A program made the translations under genes and the position numbers. This document shows, in pieces, positions 25,248 through 34,906 of a stretch of DNA of 64,000 nucleotides. The notes under the pieces were generated by a model that did no database searches, had not been told where the DNA came from, and saw only the letters and a list, made by a program, of their open reading frames with translations. Every line of letters starts with the position of its first letter. Within the stretch, counting starts at the first letter, position 1. The stretch comes from CBFFRJ01 sp051486985 (GTDB taxonomy: Bacteria > Pseudomonadota > Gammaproteobacteria > Enterobacterales > Enterobacteriaceae), in NCBI RefSeq assembly GCF_051486985.1, contig NZ_JAHVDV010000031.1:5390-69389 (forward strand). Reading direction: 5' to 3'.

Positions 25248-26138
25248 ATGTCAGACTTTCCAGCCACTGCGCTGATTGGACCGGGTGCGATAGGGACCAC
25301 TATCGCGGCGGTACTGCATGAAGCAGGCCGGACGCCGCTACTTTGCGGACGCTCCGCGCATTCAACATTAGTCTTGCGTCATGATGAAGGCGAAATTGTT
25401 GTTCCCGGTCCGGTGTTAACCGATCCCGCAACCATCAAACACCCCATGAGCCTGGTTTTCGTGGCGGTAAAAACGACTCAGAACGCCGACACTGCCAGGT
25501 GGCTGTGCGTTTTATGCGATGAAAATACGGTGGTCTGCGCTTTGCAAAATGGTGTTGAACAAAAAGCTCAACTTGCAGGGTTGGTCAATGGCGCAACGGT
25601 ACTGCCGTCGGTGGTCTGGTTTCCGGCTCAGCGTGAACCTGATGCATCGGTCTGGCTACGCGCTAAACCGCGTCTGACGTTACCGAATGTTCCGCAGGCA
25701 AAACGGGTGACAGAGGCCCTGAGCGGCACCTCATGCAGCGTTGAGCTGTCCGACGATTTTTGTTCTGTGGCCTGGCGCAAGCTTTTACAAAATGCGGTAG
25801 CCGGCCTGATGGTTCTGGCAAATCGCCGTGCCGGTATGTTTTCCCGCGAGGACGTCAGCACGCTTGCCCACGCTTATCTGCATGAGTGTCTGGCGGTAGC
25901 TCGCGCAGAAGGGGCGGTACTGGATGATCGTATCGTGGAGGAGATCATAGAGGGTTTTCAACGCGCCCCCGCCGATTTAGGCACCTCGATTCTGGCCGAC
26001 CGGCAGGCTAATCGCCCGATGGAATGGGATATCCGTAACGGCGTGATACAACGCTACGGTCATGCTCATGGCATTCCAGTTCCGGTTAGCGATGTGCTGG
26101 TTCCGCTGCTGGCAGCGGGAAGTGAGGGGCCTGGCTAA
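25248..26138 (+). CDS. Ketopantoate reductase family oxidoreductase (ApbA/PanE-like)
   Basis: 296 residues. The N-terminal Rossmann motif GPGAIGTTIAAVL (~10-23) binds NADP. The family piece VFVAVKTTQNAD follows, with a lysine like the PanE catalytic one and LQNGVEQ. The C-terminal helical domain contains WRKLLQNAVAGLMVLANRRAG. The protein is probably a 2-oxo acid reductase rather than the housekeeping PanE, whose gene normally lies elsewhere. AGGAG lies ~10 bases before the ATG. A lone gene; the substrate is unknown. Confidence 0.82.
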   Translation: MSDFPATALIGPGAIGTTIAAVLHEAGRTPLLCGRSAHSTLVLRHDEGEIVVPGPVLTDPATIKHPMSLVFVAVKTTQNADTARWLCVLCDENTVVCALQNGVEQKAQLAGLVNGATVLPSVVWFPAQREPDASVWLRAKPRLTLPNVPQAKRVTEALSGTSCSVELSDDFCSVAWRKLLQNAVAGLMVLANRRAGMFSREDVSTLAHAYLHECLAVARAEGAVLDDRIVEEIIEGFQRAPADLGTSILADRQANRPMEWDIRNGVIQRYGHAHGIPVPVSDVLVPLLAAGSEGPG

Positions 26139-26371
26139 TCACGCCAGCAAAACCGCGACCGCAAACAACACTCCTGCGTAAAAGCAAAGAAACAGCTCAG
26201 ATTTTACGCGCCAGGTGTTGCCAGCGGCGGAGTGTGATGCACTTATACGCTGTTATTAAGCAGGCATACAGCCAGGTATTTCATAAAAAAGGGCAAGCGA
26301 CATTACCTGCCCTATAACTCTGCACCTTAAGTTAAATGATATATAAGAAGCTACCTTGCTCCCGGTTGTAT

Positions 26372-26656
26372 TCATTGTTTCGGGTTGAAGGCTCCACGCT
26401 TTATGTTTACAAGCCTGTTATTCCCGGATAGAGAACCCTTACTGGATTCCTTTTCTGCGTTGAACGCCTGAGATATCCAGATGTCACGGATCAAGGATGA
26501 GCAGGTTTTACGGTGTTCTTCATTTAATGACACCTGCATTTTACTGACGATGCTATTTATTAGCTCGCTATGAGTAAGATTTTCTTCCAGCAGCAATTCC
26601 TTTACCGTTTGCATTAAAATTAAATCTTCGGGGCTCACACTACGCTTAAAAATCAT
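26372..26656 (-). CDS. Small YmgB/AriR-like protein
   Basis: 94 residues. A helical core (SPEDLILMQTVKELLLEENLTHSELINSIVSKMQVSL... TCSSLIRDIWISQ) resembles the YmgB/AriR/YcgZ group in size and spacing. A basic unstructured tail follows. The ATG at 26656 has AGGT ~10 bases upstream. It is the second such small regulator within 2 kb and may connect stress signals to biofilm control. The family call is tentative. Confidence 0.6.
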   Translation of the reverse strand: MIFKRSVSPEDLILMQTVKELLLEENLTHSELINSIVSKMQVSLNEEHRKTCSSLIRDIWISQAFNAEKESSKGSLSGNNRLVNIKRGAFNPKQ

Positions 26657-27515
26657 GGTGGCGACCTAATTTCTTAAGGTAAAATTAAGGTTTGCTCATA
26701 ATCAGCCCTGCATTATTGCGGTTCTGAATTGATGTATAAGCAATTAAAAAATACTGCCGTTTTTGCTTGATTTCAATAACCAGGCCTTTATTATCTGTTT
26801 GCGACATGAATGTTATTTTTTACATGCACCAAAATAATTTAATTTAAGTTTACTTTTCCAGGAAAGCTGGCTGATTTAATTTTTTCGTTATAGTGCAAAA
26901 GTATGCGAACACTGTGCAAAGCGTGATTCCGGTGTTTATCATCTGAGAATGCAAGGGGTTATCGGTCATGGACACCCGACAACAATCTGGGTGTATTTAT
27001 GATAGATATCAAAAAGATAGATTTTTTAAGTAATAACTTCACCTGGGTGTCGCTCTGTCTGCTCAGGAACAGTCGTGTGCTCCAGGCAGAACGCCATTAT
27101 GTTAACGGTGATTGTAGCCACTCATAGTAAAGAGACGAAATATCGGAAGATTTGAACAGGGACTTTTGCAATTGACCGGAAATGTTCGCTGCGAGAATGA
27201 TTGACAGTATTATCATTGAGATGTTTTTAAGGTTAACACCCTTCTCATGCTAATTATTATCAGGGTGGCATTTACTGAGTGTTAAACAGATCACATATAT
27301 TATGCAATACAGAAAAAAATATTAAAAGAAACAAACCTTGCATCATGCTTCTTACAGATAATATTAATGTTTTATCAAACACGGCCGATGACAAGATGAG
27401 TCAATTCATAATGAATATTAGACCCAGCATTTACACTACGCGAAACAGTAGAGTGAAAGTTTCCGTAACATAAAGATAATTAAAGAAAACCAGGTATTTT
27501 AACGAGGAACCCTCT
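26657..27515. other. Long AT-rich gap before the chemoreceptor gene
   Basis: 859 bases with no convincing gene. Short frames at 26999-27127 (42 residues) and 27279-27473 (64 residues) have no good ribosome site. An inverted repeat CACCCT...AGGGTG lies near 27237-27268. The segment AAAGTTT-N9-AAAGATAA near 27457-27480 is similar to, but wrongly spaced for, a flagellar sigma-28 promoter. Confidence 0.4.
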
Positions 27516-29426
27516 ATGGCTCAGCTACTACCATCTCTAAAAAACCTTCCTGTGGCTGCTAAACTATTTGGTGGCTTTACGGTTTTAATAATTATTATCG
27601 TACTCTCTTCTTTGATCAGTATTGTTCAGTCTGACACCATCCGCAATCATGCCCTTAAGGGAAAACTCATTAATGAAATTAGTGACGAACTGAACACGGC
27701 AAGACGTAATCGTTTGATATACCAGCTTAATCATGAAGATGCGGCCCTGCAGAATAATATAGCAGCCATCCGCAAAATGGATCAAATTGCGTTTAAGGGT
27801 CAAAACTTCACCTGGGATAAGGATGCAGGGATCTTATTTAAGGAACTGCGCGATACCATCCCTCTTTACGCCAGTCAGCGTGACAGCTTTGTACAGTTAG
27901 ACTCCCTGACAAAGCAAAAAGCAGCGCAACTGACCTCACAGGATTCGAAAGCACCACTGGTTCAATACAGTGCCCTCCTGTTCCAGCAGCAAAGCATTTC
28001 TAAAGATGAAGTGTCGTTACTTGTCGATTTGAATGAGATGGGAATGTCCGTGTATGAGATACAGTCCTCCACCGGGAAACGTGGGATGGACGACTTTATG
28101 ACGGAGTACAATGCTGCATTAAAGTTGATAAATTCTGAAAACATCGTCCTTTCTCTCCCGGCAAAGGAACAGGCGTTAAAGTATCTCAAGCTCATGCGTG
28201 AAAACGTAGAGGCCTATAGTCATTCCTTAATTGAATCCCAGAAAGCAGCTACGGTGTTAACAGGTGTGGCTGATAAAATAAACACAATTACGACCGATCT
28301 TGTTGCAGGGCAAACACAAAAAAATATTGATGTCATTCAAAACGTAATGTTAACCATGGCATTGGTTGCCGTCTGCGCAGTAATAACTGGACTGCTCGTG
28401 GCCTGGCTGTTGACAAGGCAGATGACCCGCCAGATCAAACATAACCTGACGCTTGCTGAACGCATAGCCGGGGGCGATCTCACTGCGATTATTGAGCCTC
28501 AGTCGAAAGATGAACTTGGGCGGTTAACCATCGCGATGGGCATAATGAACGATAAGCTCCGGGAAATGATCGCCCAAATCAAAGAATCTGTTGTCCACGT
28601 CGCCAGCGCCTCTTCTGATATTTCGGCTGGCAATGTTGACCTCGCTTCCCGTACGGAAGAGCAGTCAGCGGCAGTGGTCGAAACGGCTGCGAGTATGGAA
28701 GAGTTGACCTCTACGGTCAGACGTAATGCTGATAACGCCCGTGAGGCAAGCCAGCTTGCCGGGGTCGCCGCCGAACATGCTCGCGCTGGTGGAAAAATTG
28801 TCTGGGATGTGGTCAGCACAATGGAAACCATCACTGAAAGTTCTAATAAAATTACAGATATCATTAATGTTATTAACAGCATTTCATTCCAGACGAATAT
28901 TCTGGCATTGAACGCTGCAGTCGAGGCAGCGCGCGCGGGAGAGCAAGGTCGCGGATTTGCGGTGGTGGCCGGAGAAGTACGAAATCTTGCGCAGCGAAGC
29001 TCGCAGGCTGCGAAAGAAATTGAAGTTCTGATCAAAGAGTCAGTCAATCGCGTGCATCTTGGTTCCGAAATGGCTAATCAGGCTGGTTCGACTATGGAGC
29101 AAATTGTCGAATCGGTTACGAATGTCAGCGGCATTATGAATGAAATTTCCGATGCTTCAGATGAGCAAAGCAGAGGTATTGACCAGATAGGGAAAGCTGT
29201 CACCGAGCTTGATTCTACTACCCAGCAAAATGCTGCCCTGGTCCAGGAGTCATCAGCAGCGTCATTATCTCTTGAGCAACAGGCCGAACAGCTTTCTCAA
29301 TTGGTTTCAGTATTCAAAATTGGCACTGAACCGCAAAAAAATAAACCTAAATCCGCCTTGCCTGTCAGACGTTCCCTGCGACCTGCAGCAGTGACGAGCG
29401 CCGGGACTGACTGGGAATCCTTTTAA
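27516..29426 (+). CDS. Methyl-accepting chemotaxis protein
   Basis: A 636-residue chemoreceptor. The first membrane helix (~13-36, AAKLFGGFTVLIIIIVLSSLISIV) is followed by a ~240-residue helical periplasmic sensor, longer than the Tar/Tsr four-helix bundle. The second helix (~275-297) leads to HAMP (LAERIAGGDLTAIIEPQSKDELGRL) and a signalling domain with the conserved tip ISFQTNILALNAAVEAARAGEQGRGFAVVAGEVR shown here only as a region near 455-490. The C-terminus ends DWESF, a variant of the CheR/CheB-binding pentapeptide NWETF. GAGG lies upstream of the ATG. The ligand is unknown. Confidence 0.95.
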   Translation: MAQLLPSLKNLPVAAKLFGGFTVLIIIIVLSSLISIVQSDTIRNHALKGKLINEISDELNTARRNRLIYQLNHEDAALQNNIAAIRKMDQIAFKGQNFTWDKDAGILFKELRDTIPLYASQRDSFVQLDSLTKQKAAQLTSQDSKAPLVQYSALLFQQQSISKDEVSLLVDLNEMGMSVYEIQSSTGKRGMDDFMTEYNAALKLINSENIVLSLPAKEQALKYLKLMRENVEAYSHSLIESQKAATVLTGVADKINTITTDLVAGQTQKNIDVIQNVMLTMALVAVCAVITGLLVAWLLTRQMTRQIKHNLTLAERIAGGDLTAIIEPQSKDELGRLTIAMGIMNDKLREMIAQIKESVVHVASASSDISAGNVDLASRTEEQSAAVVETAASMEELTSTVRRNADNAREASQLAGVAAEHARAGGKIVWDVVSTMETITESSNKITDIINVINSISFQTNILALNAAVEAARAGEQGRGFAVVAGEVRNLAQRSSQAAKEIEVLIKESVNRVHLGSEMANQAGSTMEQIVESVTNVSGIMNEISDASDEQSRGIDQIGKAVTELDSTTQQNAALVQESSAASLSLEQQAEQLSQLVSVFKIGTEPQKNKPKSALPVRRSLRPAAVTSAGTDWESF

Positions 29427-29430
29427 TATT

Positions 29431-29455
29431 TATACCCTCCTTAACCGGAGGGTAT
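29431..29455 (+). terminator. Hairpin after the chemoreceptor gene
   Basis: Perfect 10-bp stem TATACCCTCC/GGAGGGTATA four bases past the stop, followed by AAAAATGGTTTTAATTTTC. The T-run is delayed, so termination may be weak. Confidence 0.6.
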
Positions 29456-29699
29456 AAAAATGGTTTTAATTTTCACTGAAGCGACTCTAAGGCCTTCTTT
29501 ATAGTAACGTTTCTTACCAGGCGCAGTATTTACCATAGTGGCCGGCACACCACTCAGCACCCGTGCGACTTTATAACGTTAACGATAGTTTGAATGAGTA
29601 GAGTCACAACTATATGCCTGGTAAGCTTTTTTAAGATTTCTATAAGACAAGCAAAGATACTTTTTTGGGATTCATGAGTCATTAATTCAAGGTCTAATC

Positions 29700-32312
29700 A
29701 TGAGCTTATTCGATAATAGAACGCCACCCTCGCTGGATGGCAAAACTCAAGAGATACTCCAGCAAATTACATTACTCATCCCGGGTTTAATGATATTTAT
29801 ATTTTTAACCATAATTCTCACGCTTGTTCAGATAAAAAAAGATTTAAATCACTATGATTATAATGAAAAGTCTCATTTAATAACAAAATCCCTTGATAAT
29901 CGCCAGGAAAATTTACGTTTGCATTTAACAGATAATGCAAACTGGAATGAGGCTTATGATAACCTTTCAAGCACCGTGAACAAAAACTGGGCCTGGAATG
30001 AGCAAAATTTTGGTAGTTCTCTTTACTCAAAATTTAACTACGAAGGTGTTTTTATTTTATCTCCAGATGGGAAAACTCAGTATAGCATACAGAATGGGCA
30101 ACTGAGTACAGTACCAATGGATAAATGGTTAGGAAAAGATATTTCCCGGAGCCTTTTCGCTGCCCTTGATGAAAGTAAGGGAAAAACCATTTCAAAATTG
30201 ATTAATATTAATGGCCAGGTTGCATTAGTGGCAGCAGCATGGATTGTGCGTGAAAACATTAAATTCGAGTCTTATATTAATCAAAAAAATACGTTGATGA
30301 TTTTTTTCGACATATTAACTCCAGTGAAAATGCAGAAACTTGGAGATGAATACGGCATTACCGATCTCCATTTAATATCAGCACACGCTGCGGATCCCAT
30401 ATTGAATCAGAGTAAGATTTGCACCTCAGATATTGAAGAGTGCTTAACGGTTGCGTGGCAGAGCAAATCCCCTTCTGAGCATTTACTTTACTGGGTTATC
30501 CCTCTGCTGATTCTTTTCATGGTCACTGCTGCGCTCTTCGCCTTACATCTTACCCGTAAGGCTATGATGAAAGCACGTTTGAATGATGAACAGACATTTT
30601 TGTTGGAACAAAGCCGCTCTGAATTATTATATAGCGAGCAACGCTTTAAAGACGTTGTCGATGCAACGACTGACTGGATATGGGAAGCTAACCCTTCGTT
30701 AAAGATTACATGGATTTCTGCGCGCTTCCCATTAATTACTGGCTACAGTATCAATGAGTGGCTTCAGCGAAGCTTAATAGACTTTTTTGAAGATAACCAT
30801 GCCACAATCAAAGGCTGGCTGACGCCAACCCAATCAGGTAACTGTTTGTCTTTGTCTCATTGCCGTTACGTTTCCGCGACGGGCAATAACCGCTACTGTA
30901 ACTTAACTATAAAGAGAGCACGGTTGCCGGATGGCACAATGGGCTTTCGTGGTACCGCCTCTGATGTCACCCATGAGGTGGAAGCGAATGAGCGTATTCG
31001 CTTTCTCTCCCATCATGATGCATTAACGGGACTGCCTAATCGCGTAATGATGCAGGAATTTCTTACAGGTAAATTACAATCCCGAAGCGAAGCGGGTAAT
31101 TCGCTGGTAATGTTGAGTCTGGATCTTACGGATTTTAAATCAGTCAATGATTTATACGGCCACGCCGCAGGCGATATCGTTCTCAGCGAAGTGGCTGACA
31201 GGTTACGCCATTGCTTAAGTGATTCAGACATGGTGACACGCCAGGGAGGAGATGAATTTATCATTATTGTATCTGACCCCAGCCAGGATAATGATATTGA
31301 TGCTCTTTGTCAGAGAATTATTGATTCGGTGAGTAAACCTTATCATGTCTATAATAACCAAATATTTGTAGGTGTGAATATCGGTTGTGCACGTTCGCCG
31401 CAGGATGCCCTGACAGCTAACGATTTATTAATCTATTCGGATATCGCCCTGTATAAATCGAAAAACAAAGGCGGGAACTCCTATGAAATCTATCAATCTG
31501 ATATGTTCAAGCAAATTATCCAGCGCAGGGAAATGGAAAGTGATTTACGTGAAGCAATAGAGAAAGACCAACTGTTTCTGGTTTACCAACCTAAATTTGA
31601 TATCAAGAAGTCATGCATGACCTCAGTGGAAGCCCTGGTGCGCTGGCGGCATCCCCGGCATGGAGTCATTATGCCCGATCAGTTTATCTCTCTGGCTGAA
31701 GAAACGGGTATCATAACCTCTATTACCGATTGGGTACTTGAAAATGCCTGCAAGGAAGTCGCCCAGACTTTTGATAAAATTAGCCTTTCAGTTAACATTT
31801 CGCCCCTGGAATTTAAAACCAGTGATGTAATTCTCAGAATTAAAAAAGCCCTAATGGCTTCCAGTTTATCTTCATCTCGCCTCGAACTGGAAGTCACCGA
31901 GAACATCACATTATGCAAACCGGAGCGCGCATTGCAGATAATGCAGGAATTGAAAGAGATGGGTATCAGATTAGTTATCGATGATTTCGGTACAGGTTTT
32001 ACCTCTCTGTACCACCTGCATAGTTTTCCTTTTCATGGAATAAAAATTGATAAATCGTTCATCTTTGCCATGAATGACTCACAAACTGCAAAAAATATAG
32101 TTGAAAAAATCATTGGCATAAGTAAAGACTATAACATGGAAGTCACTGCAGAAGGCGTTGAAACACAGGAGCAGCTGTTACAATTAAAAAAATACAATTG
32201 TGATATTGCACAGGGCTATTATTTTAGTCGCCCTACCTCGCTGGAAGTTATTCGATGCAATATGTACGAAAAAGAGGCATACAAAATTGTAGATTTATTA
32301 AAATGTCGATAG
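29700..32312 (+). CDS. CHASE4-PAS-GGDEF-EAL membrane protein (c-di-GMP turnover)
   Basis: 870 residues. The first membrane helix is at ~25-48. A periplasmic CHASE4-like sensor follows, containing DNANWNEAYDNL (~80-91), and the second helix is at ~262-285. A PAS domain (FKDVVDATTDWIWEAN, ~316-420) leads to GGDEF with HHDALTGLPNR and intact RQGGDEF, then EAL with intact VEALVRWRHP, EVTEN, DDFGTGFTSL, KIDKSF and AEGVET. Both catalytic sets are complete, so cyclase, phosphodiesterase or both are possible. It follows the chemoreceptor by 273 bases with no clear co-transcription. The external signal is unknown. Confidence 0.93.
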   Translation: MSLFDNRTPPSLDGKTQEILQQITLLIPGLMIFIFLTIILTLVQIKKDLNHYDYNEKSHLITKSLDNRQENLRLHLTDNANWNEAYDNLSSTVNKNWAWNEQNFGSSLYSKFNYEGVFILSPDGKTQYSIQNGQLSTVPMDKWLGKDISRSLFAALDESKGKTISKLININGQVALVAAAWIVRENIKFESYINQKNTLMIFFDILTPVKMQKLGDEYGITDLHLISAHAADPILNQSKICTSDIEECLTVAWQSKSPSEHLLYWVIPLLILFMVTAALFALHLTRKAMMKARLNDEQTFLLEQSRSELLYSEQRFKDVVDATTDWIWEANPSLKITWISARFPLITGYSINEWLQRSLIDFFEDNHATIKGWLTPTQSGNCLSLSHCRYVSATGNNRYCNLTIKRARLPDGTMGFRGTASDVTHEVEANERIRFLSHHDALTGLPNRVMMQEFLTGKLQSRSEAGNSLVMLSLDLTDFKSVNDLYGHAAGDIVLSEVADRLRHCLSDSDMVTRQGGDEFIIIVSDPSQDNDIDALCQRIIDSVSKPYHVYNNQIFVGVNIGCARSPQDALTANDLLIYSDIALYKSKNKGGNSYEIYQSDMFKQIIQRREMESDLREAIEKDQLFLVYQPKFDIKKSCMTSVEALVRWRHPRHGVIMPDQFISLAEETGIITSITDWVLENACKEVAQTFDKISLSVNISPLEFKTSDVILRIKKALMASSLSSSRLELEVTENITLCKPERALQIMQELKEMGIRLVIDDFGTGFTSLYHLHSFPFHGIKIDKSFIFAMNDSQTAKNIVEKIIGISKDYNMEVTAEGVETQEQLLQLKKYNCDIAQGYYFSRPTSLEVIRCNMYEKEAYKIVDLLKCR

Positions 32313-32690
32313 GTAACTTTCAGAGAAAACAGGTAGCTGACGGGGTGATTTTTAAACCCCACGAGCATCGTCCTGGGTACCCGTTTACGCTCCGCGCGTT
32401 GGCAAGCCACTATAGTCGGACTCGTCAGTGTGATTCCCGACCCGCCGCTATGTTTCTGGCGCGTGGTCATAGCGATAGTTTAAGGTTTAGCATCCCGGGC
32501 GGGCTTCGTTAACCACAGCCTGGTGATGCTCTTTTCGCCGCTCTGAGGCGACCTGGTTTTCGCTGAAATAGCGCGAATGCTGTCAAGTCAGACTTATTCA
32601 GCTACATTAAATATTCCTGTCGCCCAGGTACTCGCTTTCGAAAGTTTTCTGTTTATCAGCGAGTATCACCGCCTTGATCAAGGAGAGGTT
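32313..32690. other. Intergenic stretch, no supported gene
   Basis: 378 bases after the GGDEF-EAL gene. In-frame codons upstream of the next gene (from 32577) lack a ribosome site. No clear terminator was seen. Confidence 0.35.
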
Positions 32691-32921
32691 ATGAAGCCAG
32701 TCGAAGAAGTGATTGATGACCTGCAGTGCCGTGCTTTAGCTTATGAAATAATTTTTCAGTCTATTTGCTCGCAACTCCCGCAGGTATTTATAGAAAAAGC
32801 CGCAGAAAACATCGACCTTTACTTTGAAACCTTTGAATCCAGCACGCATTCCGAGGCAGGAAAGGTAAAGCTCAAGAGTGCAAAAGCGATTGCCACAAGG
32901 ATCTTAGGTACCAGGCGTTAA
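32691..32921 (+). CDS. Small hypothetical protein
   Basis: 76 residues (MKPVEEVIDDLQCRALAYEI...), acidic and fully helical by appearance, with a basic tail KLKSAKAIATRILGTRR. The ATG at 32691 has AAGGAGAGG just upstream, one of the best ribosome sites in this part, so the gene is probably real. No family recognised. Size and helicity recall small anti-adaptor or connector proteins, but no motif confirms this. Confidence 0.6.
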   Translation: MKPVEEVIDDLQCRALAYEIIFQSICSQLPQVFIEKAAENIDLYFETFESSTHSEAGKVKLKSAKAIATRILGTRR

Positions 32922-33271
32922 CCTTTACTGCTGGCCTGATAGTTACGCCAAAAGGAATGAACGATAATGCTAACGCCGCACTGGCGGGAATGGCCCGACC
33001 CAACACTCTGGCGCTAAGCGGCAGTTAACAGGTAACCGCCTGAGAGGCCCGGTTTATACCGCCGTGGGGTTTACCGCTGCCGCCAGGGCCTCGCTCGCAC
33101 AAAACAGGCGTGGATCATGCCACGGCGAAAAGACAGAGCACGTCAGCCGAAGCATCGATAAATCTGACGCCTGTTGACCGCAGTCTCCGCTCGTATACCC
33201 TGACAGAAGAGAGTCATAGGGTAGTGAATCCCGGGTTGAACAGAATGGAATAAACATAAGGAAATATATCG
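32922..33271. other. Intergenic stretch, no supported gene
   Basis: 350 bases with only short random frames. The promoter of the acetyltransferase gene should lie here; AAGGAAA precedes its ATG. Confidence 0.35.
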
Positions 33272-33820
33272 ATGACAATCCCTCTTCTCGTAACAGAACG
33301 CCTTTTACTTAAGCCGCTTGTCCCAGAGGATGCTGTTCAGATTCAAAAACGCTACCCACACTGGGAGGTGGTTCGATATATGGTCGCCTCAGTACCCTGG
33401 CCTTACCCGGATAATGGCGCAGAGAATTACGTCAATAACGTCGCGCTTCCTGATATGGCAAAAGGCGTGGCCTGGTTCTGGACCATCAGATGTCGTGAAA
33501 CGCCTGACGAGCTCATGGGGCTAATCTGTCTTTACGACGTTGAGGATAATAACCGCGGATTCTGGCTGGCACCGGAATATCAGGGGCAGGGCTATATGCG
33601 TGAGGCAAGTATTGCCGCAACCGATTACTGGTTTAATACCCTGAATAAGCCAGTGTTGCGCGCGCCGAAAGCAGCAGACAACAGCCGGTCCCAGCGTATT
33701 TCAGTCAGTAGCGGTATGCGTCTTATTCGGACGGAAAAGAAAGCCTATGTGAGTGGTCTGCTTGACTCCGAACTATGGGAAATTACCCGCGAAGAGTGGA
33801 ATGCCCGCCATAACGGCTGA
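33272..33820 (+). CDS. GNAT N-acetyltransferase (RimJ/RimL type)
   Basis: 182 residues of the Acetyltransf_3 group: N-terminal LLVTERLLLKPLVPEDA, then LMGLICLYDVEDNNRGFWLAPEYQGQGYM with the acetyl-CoA-binding Q-x-x-G-x-G/M loop near 110-118. The usual NxxS region reads RAPKAADNSRSQRISVSSGM. It would transfer acetyl from acetyl-CoA to an amine, perhaps a protein N-terminus or small molecule. The substrate cannot be told. AAGGAAA lies ~10 bases upstream. Confidence 0.85.
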   Translation: MTIPLLVTERLLLKPLVPEDAVQIQKRYPHWEVVRYMVASVPWPYPDNGAENYVNNVALPDMAKGVAWFWTIRCRETPDELMGLICLYDVEDNNRGFWLAPEYQGQGYMREASIAATDYWFNTLNKPVLRAPKAADNSRSQRISVSSGMRLIRTEKKAYVSGLLDSELWEITREEWNARHNG

Positions 33821-34030
33821 TTTATCCAGGCCTGTGTTAAACCAAATGCGGTCCTTCGCAATGTCTCGTCCTGCCGCCTCTCTTATGGCGGCCTTACGTT
33901 AATGCAGTCGTCAGCAAACCTGCGGTCAGGAACGACAGTCATTATGCAACATGCAACGATCCCGCCCTGCCTGCTATGCGCTTTAATCTCGCAGTCCAGG
34001 GCGCAGATTCTGTGCCTGTCGAATAACGTA

Positions 34031-34612
34031 TTACTTATCGGCTGACTTCGACATCTGCTGCGCAGACTTCAGGTGCTGCTCAACGACAGGCGTATGCGCG
34101 TCGGCCAGCGCCTTCACATCCGGATCCTTGATCTTTGTAGCGTCGCTTTTCAGGGTCGATAGCACCATTTTGTGATCTTTGGTACCGGCATTTTCCATAT
34201 ACATTTTGTCAAAGGCCTCGCCACTCTGTTTTTCCAGTTTAGCGGCCATGGTCTTGTGGGTGGCGTCCGGCTCAGTCGGTAGTTCCACCCCTTTTTGTTG
34301 GGCGACCGTCTGTACTTTGGTCAGCGCGTCGCCGTGGTCTTTGATCATTTGCTCCGCGAAGGCTTTAACTTCGCTACTTTGCGCCTTCTCCTGCGCAATC
34401 TTCGCGGCAGCGATTTCATTGATATTGGCCTGGGCCATATCTTTTAACGCTTTTGCGTCGCCGGCGCTAAGCTTAGTGCTCGATTCTGCCTGACCTGCGA
34501 CGTTACTCTGCGCTGCATTCGTCTGCGTCTGGGCTTGCACGCTTGCAGTGCTGAACAATGCGGCTACTGCCGATAAGGCAATCAGCCCTTTCAGGGTTTT
34601 ACTCTTCTGCAT
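34031..34612 (-). CDS. DUF4142 periplasmic protein
   Basis: 193 residues with a signal peptide (MQKSKTLKGLIALSAVAALFSTASVQA) and a four-helix, ferritin-like DUF4142 domain. Typical pieces are DMAQANINEIAAAKIAQEKAQSSEVKAFAEQMIKDH and a late THKTM/HTPVVEQHLK histidine helix. Function unknown; family members are periplasmic stress-linked proteins. The ATG at 34612 has AGGAG 6-7 bases upstream. Single-gene unit convergent with the acetyltransferase. Confidence 0.9.
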   Translation of the reverse strand: MQKSKTLKGLIALSAVAALFSTASVQAQTQTNAAQSNVAGQAESSTKLSAGDAKALKDMAQANINEIAAAKIAQEKAQSSEVKAFAEQMIKDHGDALTKVQTVAQQKGVELPTEPDATHKTMAAKLEKQSGEAFDKMYMENAGTKDHKMVLSTLKSDATKIKDPDVKALADAHTPVVEQHLKSAQQMSKSADK

Positions 34613-34906
34613 ATTGCTCTCCTGCTAACAAGTAAGGTAGGTATGAGGTAATTTTTCGGGCTCAGCCTCGTCTAAAAAATGCAGCTGCACTGGTCAGTAT
34701 AGCGGCTCAGGGATTTAAGACCGGGGTTAACGACTCTTTGCCGCTGAGAACAGCGGAAAATGCCCCAGGCAAAGCAGGGAAGATCGTAGCGTTCGAAGCC
34801 TCAGGAAAGAGCGGAATCGTAGCATCGCCCCCATGAATACTGTGCCCACCTGTATCGCGCCATGCAGCAGCATCTCGGTCGAACGGGGGGAATTGAGGAC
34901 CATAAT

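Noticed and set aside
26999..27127. 42-residue frame in the gap before the chemoreceptor
   Set aside because: Weak ribosome site, no family; not enough to call a gene.
27457..27480. Sigma-28 (flagellar) promoter before the chemoreceptor
   Set aside because: AAAGTTT and GATAA are present, but the spacing is two bases short and the -10 half is incomplete.
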